NCBI RefSeq assembly: GCF_040581415.1
Contig: NZ_CP114014.1
Span: 4,092,001-4,156,000 of the forward strand
Origin: Paraconexibacter sp040581415
GTDB taxonomy: Bacteria > Actinomycetota > Thermoleophilia > Solirubrobacterales > Solirubrobacteraceae
Direction: 5' to 3'
Length of the DNA: 64,000 nucleotides
A program made the position numbers and the translations under genes. The notes below the pieces were generated by a model. It saw nothing but the letters and a program-made list of their open reading frames with translations, ran no database searches and was not told the DNA's origin. Positions within the stretch are counted from its first letter, which is position 1. Every line of letters begins with the position of its first letter. This document shows positions 39,808 to 47,542 of the stretch, one piece after another.

Positions 39808-40826
39808 TCAAGGACCAGCGCCTGATCGACCGGCTCGTCGCCAAGGAGCTGCTGTTCGTGACGGGGAAGGGCGGCGTCGGGAAGACGACGGTGGCGGCCG
39901 CGCTGGCGAGCGCCGCCGCCGCGCGCGGGCTGCGAACGATCGTCGCCGAGGTCTCCGCGCGCGACGACGCGGCACGGCAGCTGGGTGCGGACACGGGCGA
40001 TCGGCCGGTCCGGGTGTTCGAGGAGCGCGAGGTCGCCCCCGGCCTGCACCACATCTCGGTCGATCCCGAGCACGCGATGCAGGAGTACCTCGTCGACCAG
40101 ATGCCGGTGAAGGCGCTCGCGGACGCGCTCGTCTCCTCGCGGCTCTTCAGCTACCTGGCAGCCGCCACCCCCGGGCTGCGGGAGCTGCTGACGGTCGGCA
40201 AGCTCTGGGAGCTGGCGCAGCCGGACCGCCGCACACCCGGTGCACGGCCCTACGACCTCGTGATCGTCGACGCGCCCGCGACGGGCCACGGGCTGGCGCT
40301 GCTTGCGGCGCCGCGGACCTTCGCCCAGGCCGCGCGGGTTGGCCCGATCGCGCGCCAGGGCCGTACGATCGATCAGATGCTGTCCGATCCGTCCCGAACC
40401 GGCGTGCTCGCCGTCACCACCGCCGAGGAGACGCCGGTCAGCGAGACGCTGCTGCTGCGTGACGCGCTCCTGTCCCAGGCCGGCCTCGACCTCGACGCGG
40501 TGATCGTCAACCAGCTGCTGCGGACGACGCTCACGGGCGCGGAGACGACAGCGGTGGAGACGGCGCTGGCGCGCGTCCCGGCCGCCGTCGCCGGCGGCGG
40601 CGACCGCAGGGCCACCGCGCCGCACCGCAGCGCCGCGCTGCACGCGGCCCGCGCGCACCAGAACCGCGCCCGGCACCAGCGCGCCCAGCTGGCGCGGCTG
40701 CGGCGCGGCCTGGCAGTCCCTGCGGGCTCGGCCGGCCGGCCGGCGCCGACCGTCGCGAGCCTGCCCGCCCTGGCCGGCACCGCCGACCTCGTCCCCGCCC
40801 TCGTGCGCCGGCTGGCGGCGCGATGA
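39804..40826 (+). CDS. ArsA/GET3-type ATPase, first of a tandem pair
   Basis: About 340 aa. P-loop TGKGGVGKTTVAAALASA and Walker B-like IVDAPATGHGL mark the ArsA/GET3 branch of the SIMIBI NTPases; no arsenite-binding Cys triad is seen, so arsenic export is unlikely. The only standard start codon in frame (GTG 39858) falls two codons before the P-loop and would delete beta strand 1. Conserved-looking sequence (LIDRLVAKELLFVTGKGG) extends back to CTG 39804, which overlaps the cupin stop, so I propose a CTG start. The 3' end overlaps the next gene (ATGA). Paired ArsA-like ATPases are common in actinobacteria but their work is not known. Confidence 0.8.
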   Translation: MIKDQRLIDRLVAKELLFVTGKGGVGKTTVAAALASAAAARGLRTIVAEVSARDDAARQLGADTGDRPVRVFEEREVAPGLHHISVDPEHAMQEYLVDQMPVKALADALVSSRLFSYLAAATPGLRELLTVGKLWELAQPDRRTPGARPYDLVIVDAPATGHGLALLAAPRTFAQAARVGPIARQGRTIDQMLSDPSRTGVLAVTTAEETPVSETLLLRDALLSQAGLDLDAVIVNQLLRTTLTGAETTAVETALARVPAAVAGGGDRRATAPHRSAALHAARAHQNRARHQRAQLARLRRGLAVPAGSAGRPAPTVASLPALAGTADLVPALVRRLAAR

Positions 40827-41992
40827 GCTCGCTCTCGGAGCGCCTGGACGGCCGCCGCGTCGTCATCGTCGCCGGCTCCGGTGGCGTGGGCAAGACCACG
40901 ACGTCCGCCGCGATCGGGCTCGGCCTCGCCGCGGGGGGGCAGCGGGTCTGCGTCATCACGATCGACCCGGCCAAGCGCCTGGCCGACGCCCTCGGCCTGG
41001 AGGAGCTCGGCAACGAGCCGCGCCGCGTGGACCCGTCGCGCTTCAGCGACCACGACATCGAGGTCGAGGGTGAGCTGTGGGCGATGATGCTCGACGCCAA
41101 GCGGACCTTCGACGACCTGATCGAGCGCCTCGCGCCGGACGCCAAGACGCGCGACGAGATCCTCGAGAACCGCATCTACCAGGAGCTGTCGTCCGCGGTC
41201 GCCGGGTCGCAGGAGTTCACCGCGATCGCAAAGCTCTACGACCTGGACCGCGACGGTGGGTTCGACGTCCTGATCCTCGACACGCCCCCCTCGCGCAACG
41301 CGCTCGACTTCCTCGACGCCCCGGACCGCCTGACGAACTTCTTCGAGGGGCGTGCGCTGAAGGTCTTCCTGGCGCCGTCGGGGATCGCGGCGAAGGTCGT
41401 CGGGCGCGGCACGAGCGTCGTGTTCTCCGTCCTGCGCAAGGTCACGGGCGTCGACCTGCTGGACGACGTCAGCGTCTTCTTCCGCGCCCTGAGCGGGATC
41501 ATGGACGGCTTCCGCGAGCGGGCGTCCGGCGTCAAGGCCCTGCTGGGCGACCCGGCGACGACGTTCCTGATCGTGAGCTCGCCACAGCATGAGCCGATCG
41601 AGGAGGCGATCCACTTCGCCGGCAAGCTGCGCGAGGCCAGGCACCGCATCGGCGCGCTGATCGTCAACCGGGTCGACCCGGGGGTGGCCGATGCCGACCC
41701 GCCGGACGCCGAAGCGCTCGCCGCGCTCGAGGAGGAGCTGACGGCCGAGCTCGGCGCGCCGCTCGCGCGGAAGGTCGCGCGGACCATGGCCGACGCGCGC
41801 CTGCTGGCTGACCGCGATGCCGCGTCGATCGCGCACCTGCAGGACGCGCTCGGCGAGGCGGAGGCGCTGCTGGTCCCCCAGCTCGACGACGACGTCCACG
41901 ACCTCGAGGGCCTGACGCTGATCCACCGGCACCTGTTCGCGTCCGACCCGGACCGCGCGTCGATGATGCGCGCGGCGGCCGGCCTGGCCTGA
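40823..41992 (+). CDS. ArsA/GET3-type ATPase, second of a tandem pair
   Basis: 389 aa. P-loop AGSGGVGKTTTSAAIGLG, switch I ITIDPAKRLADALGL, switch II LILDTPPSRNALDFLDAP and the NRV(D) adenine-binding segment LIVNRVDPG match ArsA-like ATPases. Hydrophobic helices such as VFSVLRKVTGVDLLDDVSVF resemble the client-binding part of GET3. No Cys ligands for arsenic. The start ATG overlaps the stop of the first ATPase gene, which indicates coupled synthesis and probably a heterodimer. Membrane-protein targeting or handling is a possibility; it is not shown. Confidence 0.9.
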   Translation: MSSLSERLDGRRVVIVAGSGGVGKTTTSAAIGLGLAAGGQRVCVITIDPAKRLADALGLEELGNEPRRVDPSRFSDHDIEVEGELWAMMLDAKRTFDDLIERLAPDAKTRDEILENRIYQELSSAVAGSQEFTAIAKLYDLDRDGGFDVLILDTPPSRNALDFLDAPDRLTNFFEGRALKVFLAPSGIAAKVVGRGTSVVFSVLRKVTGVDLLDDVSVFFRALSGIMDGFRERASGVKALLGDPATTFLIVSSPQHEPIEEAIHFAGKLREARHRIGALIVNRVDPGVADADPPDAEALAALEEELTAELGAPLARKVARTMADARLLADRDAASIAHLQDALGEAEALLVPQLDDDVHDLEGLTLIHRHLFASDPDRASMMRAAAGLA

Positions 41993-42050
41993 CGGTCCAC
42001 GTCGGCCGCGGGGGGGGTCAACGGCCGGCGGCTGACGACCGCCCGGCGCC

Positions 42051-42100
42051 GTCTGACGACCAATTTTGGTCGCCGCAACGACCAGAATTGGTCGTCAGAC
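42051..42100. repeat. Nested palindrome between convergent genes
   Basis: A 22-bp left arm (42051-42072) pairs with 42079-42100 with one mismatch around a 6-base loop. Each arm also contains its own palindrome: CGACCAATTTTGGTCG (42057-42072) and CGACCAGAATTGGTCG (42079-42094), centres 22 bp apart. The AT-rich centres stand out in this genome. It can act as a bidirectional terminator or as two operator-like sites. Confidence 0.65.
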
Positions 42101-42185
42101 GCCGGAGCCAGGTATCGGCCCACCGGCCACCGGGCACCGGCCACCCACCACTGACCGCGCGCCCGCGCGCACTCCGGCCCGGCGG

Positions 42186-43457
42186 CTAGGCCTGGGTCGG
42201 GGCCTCGACCAGGTCGGCGGCCAGGAGGCCGTCCGCCACCCCGCGCAGGTCGGCGTCCAGGTGGCCGCACAGCACGTCGCGCAGGACTGCGCGCAGGTGG
42301 CCGCTGAGCTCGTCGACGACCGCGGTCAGCATGGCCGCGTCGGGTGCGGTCGACCCGTGGATGAGGGTCCGTTCGAGGGCGACGATGTGCGCGACCCGGC
42401 TCGTGAACGCGGCGCGCTCGTGCGGCTGGGCGCAGAGGGCCGCGAGCCGTCCGGCGAGGCGGCCGCTCTGCGGGCCCTCGGGCTCGAGCAGCGCGCGCAG
42501 CGCCATCAGGTGGTCGCTGAGCGCGTCGTCGTCACGCTCGCGGGTGCAGCCGAGCTCGAAGCGGCGCACCGCCCAGGCCAGCTCGCCCGAGCGCGGCATC
42601 CGGCGGCCCACCAGGTTGCAGAACGCGCGCAGCTCGTCCTCCTGCGCAGCGGTGATCAGGCAGCGGCCGTGGACGATGCCGCCCGCCGCGGCGCCGAGGC
42701 TGACGAGCTGCCACGGCCCGCCGGCGGCGCGCGTCCAGCCGACCGGCGTCAGCGCGGCGCCCGCCTCGTCGAACAGGCGCAGCGCGGCGATCAGGCGCTC
42801 GAGGCGCAGGCGGCCCGGATCGTGGCCCCCTGCCTCCGCCCCGCCCGCCCACAGATTCCCGTCCCAGCGCAGGACGGCGAGGGTGCGGGCGCCGTCCCCG
42901 CGGACCGCGTCGGCCGGACCGTCCTCCAGGACCTCGGCGCGCATCAGCGTCAGGCCGTCCCCCATCGCGACCTCGCCCGACTCGAGCTCGAGGCCGAGGA
43001 CCGCACAGACGAGCACCGTTTCCGCGACGCCCTCGTGGACGACCTCCTCGAGCTCGTCGTACGCGCGGTCGAACCGCTCGGACTGCAGGACGAAGTCGGT
43101 CGAGTCCTCGAAGATGCGGCCGAGAAACGCGCGCAGGCCGAGCTCCGCGCAACGCCGCGGGTCGCGCGGGATGCCCTGCGCGACGTGTGTCTGCAGGTAG
43201 CCGTCGAGCCCGCCGCAGGCCTGCAGCGCGTGGACCGCGGGCAGGTAGGACTCCAGGCGGGACAGGATCGAGCGGCGCTCATCGATGAACGCCGCCGTCA
43301 GCGGGCGGTAGCAGTAGAGCGTCGGCTGGCGACGGCTCGACGCCGACTCGACGATCTCGAAGGCCAGCTCGTGGCCGTCCGCCATGTCGGACGCCAGCTG
43401 CCACGCGGCCTCCTCTGCAAAGGTGGCAAGCACGGCGCGCAGCTGGCGGTTTCGCAT
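42186..43457 (-). CDS. Uncharacterised protein with a C-terminal HEPN-like domain
   Basis: 423 aa. The N-terminal 230 residues show no motif I know. The last 130 are helical and fit the Apea/HEPN pattern: AVRRFELGCTRERDDDALSD, LMALRALLEPEG and, at the place of the RNxxxH motif, ALERTLIHGS (Arg...His). HEPN domains often are RNases, but here the spacing is short and Asn is missing, so catalysis is uncertain. ATG 43457 is chosen because similar charge and helix content begin there; the frame is open to 43634. A tandem 21-bp repeat lies in the 167-bp region shared with the divergent P60 gene. Confidence 0.7.
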   Translation of the reverse strand: MRNRQLRAVLATFAEEAAWQLASDMADGHELAFEIVESASSRRQPTLYCYRPLTAAFIDERRSILSRLESYLPAVHALQACGGLDGYLQTHVAQGIPRDPRRCAELGLRAFLGRIFEDSTDFVLQSERFDRAYDELEEVVHEGVAETVLVCAVLGLELESGEVAMGDGLTLMRAEVLEDGPADAVRGDGARTLAVLRWDGNLWAGGAEAGGHDPGRLRLERLIAALRLFDEAGAALTPVGWTRAAGGPWQLVSLGAAAGGIVHGRCLITAAQEDELRAFCNLVGRRMPRSGELAWAVRRFELGCTRERDDDALSDHLMALRALLEPEGPQSGRLAGRLAALCAQPHERAAFTSRVAHIVALERTLIHGSTAPDAAMLTAVVDELSGHLRAVLRDVLCGHLDADLRGVADGLLAADLVEAPTQA

Positions 43458-43496
43458 GTCGACCGGTTCGGGCCGCCTGGCGCCTGTCCTCGTCCG

Positions 43497-43512
43497 TGCA
43501 ACAGACGTTGCA
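43497..43512. promoter_or_regulatory. Palindrome TGCAAC-n4-GTTGCA in a divergent region
   Basis: A 6-bp perfect inverted repeat with a 4-base centre lies 40 bases before the HEPN-like gene and near a tandem 21-bp repeat. Operator-like; the binding protein is unknown. Confidence 0.35.
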
Positions 43513-43523
43513 GTCCGTCCGGG

Positions 43524-43565
43524 CTGCAGCTTCGGGGCCCGGATCTGCAGCTTCGAGGCCACGAA
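43524..43565. repeat. Tandem 21-bp direct repeat in a divergent promoter region
   Basis: CTGCAGCTTCGGGGCC (43524-43539) recurs as CTGCAGCTTCGAGGCC (43545-43560) with a period of 21 bp, two helical turns, so a protein pair would bind the same face of DNA. It lies between the starts of the HEPN-like and P60 genes. Confidence 0.5.
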
Positions 43566-43624
43566 GGTGCGCACAGATGGGGAGTTTCGGGGAGCGATGT
43601 GCAGGTTTGCCGAAATCCGGGCAC

Positions 43625-44521
43625 ATGACCGCATTCCGCCGCACCGCCGGGCTCCTGGCGTGCATCCTGATCGCCTGCGCAGCGGCCCCTCGTGCGCAGG
43701 CGCAGGCGGCGACCTACCGGCTCGGTGAACGCGTCCTCCGCGTCGGCGCGACCGGCGGCGACGTGAAGAGCCTGCAGCGGCTGCTCACCAGGGCCGGGCA
43801 CGCGGTCGGTGCCGACGGCGAGTTCGGCCCCGGGACGCGGACCGCGGTGCGCGCCTTCCAGCGGGCCAAGCGGCGGCAGCAAACCGGGGTGGTCGGGCCG
43901 GGGACGGTCCGGGTCCTGCGGGCTGCCGCGGCGGCGGGGCCCGCCGCTCGCAACCCCGAAGCCGCAGGCGACGCCGCGGCCGTCGCCGCGAAGGGGACCC
44001 GTGACGGCGGCGTGACCTTCGGCACCGTGCCACCGCCCACTGCGGACGCCGCGGCGTCGCCGGCGCCTCCCCCGCCGGCGGCGGCCCCGGCCGCCGCCGC
44101 GACCGGCCCGGTCGGGAAGGCGACGTTGACCAGCGGCGGCCTGGCCGTCGCGCCGGCCGGCGCACCGCCCGAGGTCGTCGCGATGATCGCCGCCGCCAAC
44201 AGGATCGCGAGAACGCCGTACCGCTACGGCGGCGGACACGGGGACTTCGACGACACGGCGTACGACTGCTCGGGCTCGGTCTCCTACGCGCTGCACGGCG
44301 CCGGCCTGCTGGACAGCACGCTCGACTCCTCGTCGCTGGCGAAGTGGGGCGCCGCGGGCGCGGGCCGCTGGGTGACGATCTACGCGAACGCCGAGCACGT
44401 CTACATGTACGTCGCCGGCCTGCGGTTCGACACGAGCGGGCAGAAGACCTCGGGCTCGCGCTGGCAGGACGCGGCGCGGTCCAGCAGCGGCTTCACGGTC
44501 CGGCATCCGGCCGGCCTGTGA
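43625..44521 (+). CDS. Secreted NlpC/P60-type hydrolase with peptidoglycan-binding domain
   Basis: 298 aa. Signal peptide 1-29; PG_binding_1 domain at about 36-100 (VGATGGDVKSLQRLLTRAG, GEFGPGTRTAVRAFQ); an Ala/Pro linker 105-165; and a P60-like cysteine peptidase domain with Cys215 in YDCSGSVSY and His in AEHVYMYV. It probably cuts peptidoglycan stems or acts as a related amidase. The catalytic domain (YGGGHGDFDDTAYDCSGS...GSRW) is closely similar to that of the lipoprotein at 52865-53692, and differs from standard P60 in the GGGHG segment. ATG 43625 begins the signal peptide. Confidence 0.88.
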   Translation: MTAFRRTAGLLACILIACAAAPRAQAQAATYRLGERVLRVGATGGDVKSLQRLLTRAGHAVGADGEFGPGTRTAVRAFQRAKRRQQTGVVGPGTVRVLRAAAAAGPAARNPEAAGDAAAVAAKGTRDGGVTFGTVPPPTADAAASPAPPPPAAAPAAAATGPVGKATLTSGGLAVAPAGAPPEVVAMIAAANRIARTPYRYGGGHGDFDDTAYDCSGSVSYALHGAGLLDSTLDSSSLAKWGAAGAGRWVTIYANAEHVYMYVAGLRFDTSGQKTSGSRWQDAARSSSGFTVRHPAGL

Positions 44522-44569
44522 CTCGCGGCGGCCCGGAGCACCGAGCGCCGGCTGACGCGAGCGCGCGAG

Positions 44570-45355
44570 CTACCGCTCGACGCGACGGCCGGGCTCGGCG
44601 GGAGCCGGCGCGACGTCCACCACCCGTGTGGCCAGCAGGCGTGCGGGAGTCGCGCCCGTGAGGGCGTGCCAGTCGCGCGTCAGGTGGGCCTGGTCGGCGT
44701 ACCCGGCCTGCGCCGCCAGCGCCGCGAGCGGGACCGCGGGCTCGCGGCGGTGCAGCTCCAGGCCACGCTGGAGGCGGACGATGCGCTGCAGCCGCTTGGG
44801 CCCGTAGCCGACGGCGGCGTCGAACCGGCGCAAGAGCTGGCGGGTCGTCAGCCCCGTCTCGGCCGCGAGCGACGTCACGCTTGGCGCTCCGTGGCGGATC
44901 CGGGCGACCGCATGGCGGACCAGGTCGTCGGGCGGCGCGGCGTCCGGCAGCCGCGTCGCCAGCAGCGCGTACAACGCGCGGAGGCGCCCGCCCGGCCCCG
45001 ATGCGGCGATCGCGTCCGCGTCCCAGCCGTGCCGCCGTGCCAGCGCGGGCCACAACGCGGCGAGGTCGACATGCTCGTCGCGGACGGCGGACGCGGGGAC
45101 GCCGAGCAGCGCGGTCGCCGTCCCGGGACGCAGCCGTACCCCGGCGACGGCCTCCCCGGGTCCCAGCCGGGAGAGCTGGACGACGGTGGCGGGGCCGGCC
45201 AGCTGGACGCCGCCGGCGGTCGCGACGATGTCCATGTGCGCGTCCGGGAGGACCGGCCAGCCGAGCACGCCGCGCGGTCCGGCGCGCAGGGTCCAGCCGC
45301 ACGCAAGGGCCCAGCGGAGGGCGGGCGGGACCGGATGCTCGCGGTAGACGACCAC
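44570..45355 (-). CDS. AraC-family transcriptional regulator
   Basis: 261 aa. The N-terminal 150 residues form a ligand-sensing beta domain of the DUF6597 type (LPDAHMDIVATAGGVQLAGP, GVRLRPGTATALLGVPA). The C-terminal AraC DNA-binding domain has two helix-turn-helices: SVTSLAAETGLTTRQLLRRF and AALAAQAGYADQAHLTRDW. GTG 45355 starts it; the VOC gene diverges 66 bases away, a common arrangement where the regulator controls the enzyme. Inducer unknown. Confidence 0.9.
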   Translation of the reverse strand: MVVYREHPVPPALRWALACGWTLRAGPRGVLGWPVLPDAHMDIVATAGGVQLAGPATVVQLSRLGPGEAVAGVRLRPGTATALLGVPASAVRDEHVDLAALWPALARRHGWDADAIAASGPGGRLRALYALLATRLPDAAPPDDLVRHAVARIRHGAPSVTSLAAETGLTTRQLLRRFDAAVGYGPKRLQRIVRLQRGLELHRREPAVPLAALAAQAGYADQAHLTRDWHALTGATPARLLATRVVDVAPAPAEPGRRVER

Positions 45356-45421
45356 GCGCCGCAGTATGCCCACGTCCGTTTCGTCCAAGACACCGCGGGC
45401 GCGGTCCGGGATGCTGCCCCC

Positions 45422-45808
45422 ATGTTCCTCGGACTGCGCACGACGATCTACCCCGCCCCGGACCTCGCGGCCGCCACGGCCTGGTTCACCGACGTCCTCG
45501 GCAAGCCGCCGTACTTCGACGAGCCGTTCTACGTCGGCTTCGAGGTCGGTGGCTACGAGCTCGGCCTCGCGCCGGACGCACCGGTCGAGGACGGCGCCGT
45601 CACGTACTGGGGCGTGCCGGACGCCGCTGCCGCCCACGCGCGTCTGCTCACCGCCGGGGCGACCGAGCACAGCGCCGTGGCCGAGGTGGGCGGCGGGATC
45701 AAGGTCGGCGCCGTCGTCGTCGCCGGCGGCGCGCTGCTGGGGGTCATCGAGAACCCGCACTTCGCGCTGTCCCCCGTGACCGACGCCGGTGACGGCCCGG
45801 GCTGCTGA
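45422..45808 (+). CDS. VOC (glyoxalase/bleomycin-resistance) family protein
   Basis: 128 aa, one VOC domain of two beta-alpha-beta3 units. Family segments: TTIYPAPDLAAATAWFTDVL, PFYVGFEVGGYELGLAPD and the final GGALLGVIENPHF, where the Glu is the usual metal-ligand position. The first His/Glu ligand is not obvious, so it might bind a small molecule without metal. It is divergent from an AraC regulator that likely controls it. Confidence 0.87.
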   Translation: MFLGLRTTIYPAPDLAAATAWFTDVLGKPPYFDEPFYVGFEVGGYELGLAPDAPVEDGAVTYWGVPDAAAAHARLLTAGATEHSAVAEVGGGIKVGAVVVAGGALLGVIENPHFALSPVTDAGDGPGC

Positions 45809-45829
45809 GCGCCCTCGGCCGGCGCCGCC

Positions 45830-45867
45830 GGCCCGTCGTGCGTCGCCCCTGCGACGGCGGACGGGCC
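45830..45867. repeat. Third dispersed copy of the GGCCCGTC...GACGGGCC palindrome
   Basis: Same 38-bp length and same terminal 8-bp inverted repeats as the units at 29971-30008 and 30043-30080; about 30 of 39 aligned bases match the second copy. Lies in the gap between the VOC and lipoprotein genes. Confidence 0.5.
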
Positions 45868-45961
45868 CGCTCGGCCGACGGAGCGGCCGCGCCCGTGGGC
45901 CGATGGACCCGCGCGGTTGCCTGCCCCGCGCCCACCGGCGGGTCGGCATGATGCAGCCGAC

Positions 45962-46606
45962 GTGCGCGCTGTCGCCCTCTCCGCCGCCTGCGGCGTCCTC
46001 CTCGTCCTCGGCGCCTGCGGAGGGGCGGGCCGGCCGGCCGCCCATCCCCCCGGCGCGCTCGCCGGCGGCAGCGTGCCGTCCGTCCCCACGCCGGTGCCTA
46101 TCGGCCGGGGCGACCGCCTGCGGCCGGGGCCCGGCCCGGGCCCCGGCCCCGCGACCGCCGACCGCCTGCCCTGCCGCACCGCGCCCCCGCCACGCACGCA
46201 TGACGCCGTCCACATCGAGCTGTTCGCCGCCGGGCACACGGTGATCGTCCCGGCGGGGATCGGGATCGCTCCTCCGCGGCGCCGCGCCGGCGCCTTCGTG
46301 ACGGGCGGGCGCTGCGTGACGCCGCTGCGCACGACCGAGCCGACCGGCGTCATCGAACTGCTGCCCGGGACGCGCGCGACGCTGGGCGACCTGTTCGCCG
46401 TCTGGGGACGTGCGCTCGGGCCGCGCCGCCTCCTGAGCTTCGACGGCCCCGTCCGCGCCTGGGTCGACGGGACGCGGTGGCGCGGACCCGTCGCGGCGAT
46501 CCCGCTCCGCCACCACGCGCAGATCGTGGTGGTCACCGGGCCGGACGTCCCGGTGCACGCAACGTACGGGTTCCCGCCGGACGGCGTCACCCACCTCCGT
46601 CCGTGA
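45962..46606 (+). CDS. Predicted lipoprotein of unknown function
   Basis: 214 aa. GTG 45962 gives VRAVALSAACGVLLVLGACGG, a type II signal with lipobox VLGAC. A Pro/Gly linker (PGPGPGPGP) is followed by a beta-rich domain with two cysteines (RLPCRTAP, GGRCVTPL). No family is recognised. It ends 16 bases before the next gene and may be co-transcribed with it. The upstream gap holds a 38-bp palindromic repeat. Confidence 0.72.
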   Translation: MRAVALSAACGVLLVLGACGGAGRPAAHPPGALAGGSVPSVPTPVPIGRGDRLRPGPGPGPGPATADRLPCRTAPPPRTHDAVHIELFAAGHTVIVPAGIGIAPPRRRAGAFVTGGRCVTPLRTTEPTGVIELLPGTRATLGDLFAVWGRALGPRRLLSFDGPVRAWVDGTRWRGPVAAIPLRHHAQIVVVTGPDVPVHATYGFPPDGVTHLRP

Positions 46607-46607
46607 C

Positions 46608-46613
46608 TACGCT
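46608..46613 (+). promoter_or_regulatory. -10 hexamer just before the TPM-like gene
   Basis: TACGCT ends 9 bases before ATG 46623, suggesting a leaderless internal promoter. Confidence 0.25.
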
Positions 46614-46622
46614 GGCCCTGCC

Positions 46623-47537
46623 ATGCGCCGCGCCCGCCTCCTTGTCGTCCTCTGCTTCGCGCTGGCCGCCGCCCTTCCGGTCGCCCCCGCCCGCGCCGAC
46701 GGCGACCCGGCCAGCGATATCCTCCTCGCGCAGGACGCCTACTACCCGTACGCCCCGCTGAGCGTCGCCAAGGAGCTGCAGGTCGCACTCGACGGCATGC
46801 TCAAGGCCGCGAAGGCGAAGCGGTTCGAGGTCAAGGTCGCGCTGATCGCCGCCCCGGTCGACCTGGGCGCGGTCCCGCAGCTGTTCACCGACCCGCAGCG
46901 CTACGCCGACCTGCTGACGTCCGAGATCTCCTTCAACACGAAGCCGCGTGTGCTCGTCGTCCTGCCCGCCGGCCTCGGCGGGAACAACCTCGGCGACAAC
47001 GCCGCGACGGCCCTCGACGGCATCGCACCGGAGGAGGCCGCCGGCTCCGACGGCCTGGCCCGTGCGGCCATGCTCGCGGTCGGCCGGCTGGCCGCGGCCA
47101 ACGGCACGCCGATCCCCATCCCGGCGGTCGCCCGGGACAAGGGGCGCGCGACCGGGGACCGTGACAAGGGCGGCGGGACCTCGCCGCTGATCGTGTTCGG
47201 CGTCCCCGTGCTGCTCGTGGCGCTGATCGCCGGCGGCGCGGCGATCGCGGGGCGGCGCGCCGAGAACGAGGACGGTGAGACCGAGGTCGGCGAAACCACG
47301 GGCGGTGAGACCGAGGTCGGCGAAACCGCGGGCGGTGAGACCGAGGTCAGTGAAACCGCGGGCAGTGAGATCGACGGCGACAGCGGGGACCCAGACGTCG
47401 CCGGAGGCAGCGACAGCGACGACGCTCCATCGTCCGGGTCCGGCGAAGCCGTCGTGACGCGTCTCCCGGCGACCACCGCGGACCCGGCCCCCGAGTCGCC
47501 GGTGGAGCCGCCGTCCGATCCTCCGGCGGCGCAGTAG
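46623..47537 (+). CDS. Membrane-anchored TPM-like protein with acidic repeat tail
   Basis: 304 aa. Signal peptide 1-24, an extracytoplasmic alpha/beta domain (VAKELQVALDGMLKAAKA, VKVALIAAPVDLGAVP, KPRVLVVLPAGLG) that resembles the TPM domain found in membrane-anchored actinobacterial proteins, a single membrane helix at about 181-202 (PLIVFGVPVLLVALIAGGAAIAG), then a cytoplasmic acidic tail. The tail opens with three 10-residue repeats GETEVGETxG encoded by perfect or near-perfect 30-bp units (47274-47363). Function is unknown; the TPM link is by eye only. The fur-family gene follows 5 bases later. Confidence 0.75.
   Translation: MRRARLLVVLCFALAAALPVAPARADGDPASDILLAQDAYYPYAPLSVAKELQVALDGMLKAAKAKRFEVKVALIAAPVDLGAVPQLFTDPQRYADLLTSEISFNTKPRVLVVLPAGLGGNNLGDNAATALDGIAPEEAAGSDGLARAAMLAVGRLAAANGTPIPIPAVARDKGRATGDRDKGGGTSPLIVFGVPVLLVALIAGGAAIAGRRAENEDGETEVGETTGGETEVGETAGGETEVSETAGSEIDGDSGDPDVAGGSDSDDAPSSGSGEAVVTRLPATTADPAPESPVEPPSDPPAAQ
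47274..47363 (+). repeat. Three tandem 30-bp coding repeats
   Basis: Units start at 47274, 47304 and 47334 and encode GETEVGETTG, GETEVGETAG and GETEVSETAG. Near-identity at DNA level suggests recent slippage or recombination. Confidence 0.8.
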
Positions 47538-47542
47538 CATCG

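Noticed and set aside
39804..41992. Arsenite efflux ATPases
   Set aside because: Both proteins belong to the ArsA/GET3 fold but show no arsenite-binding cysteine set, and no arsB, arsR or arsC is nearby.
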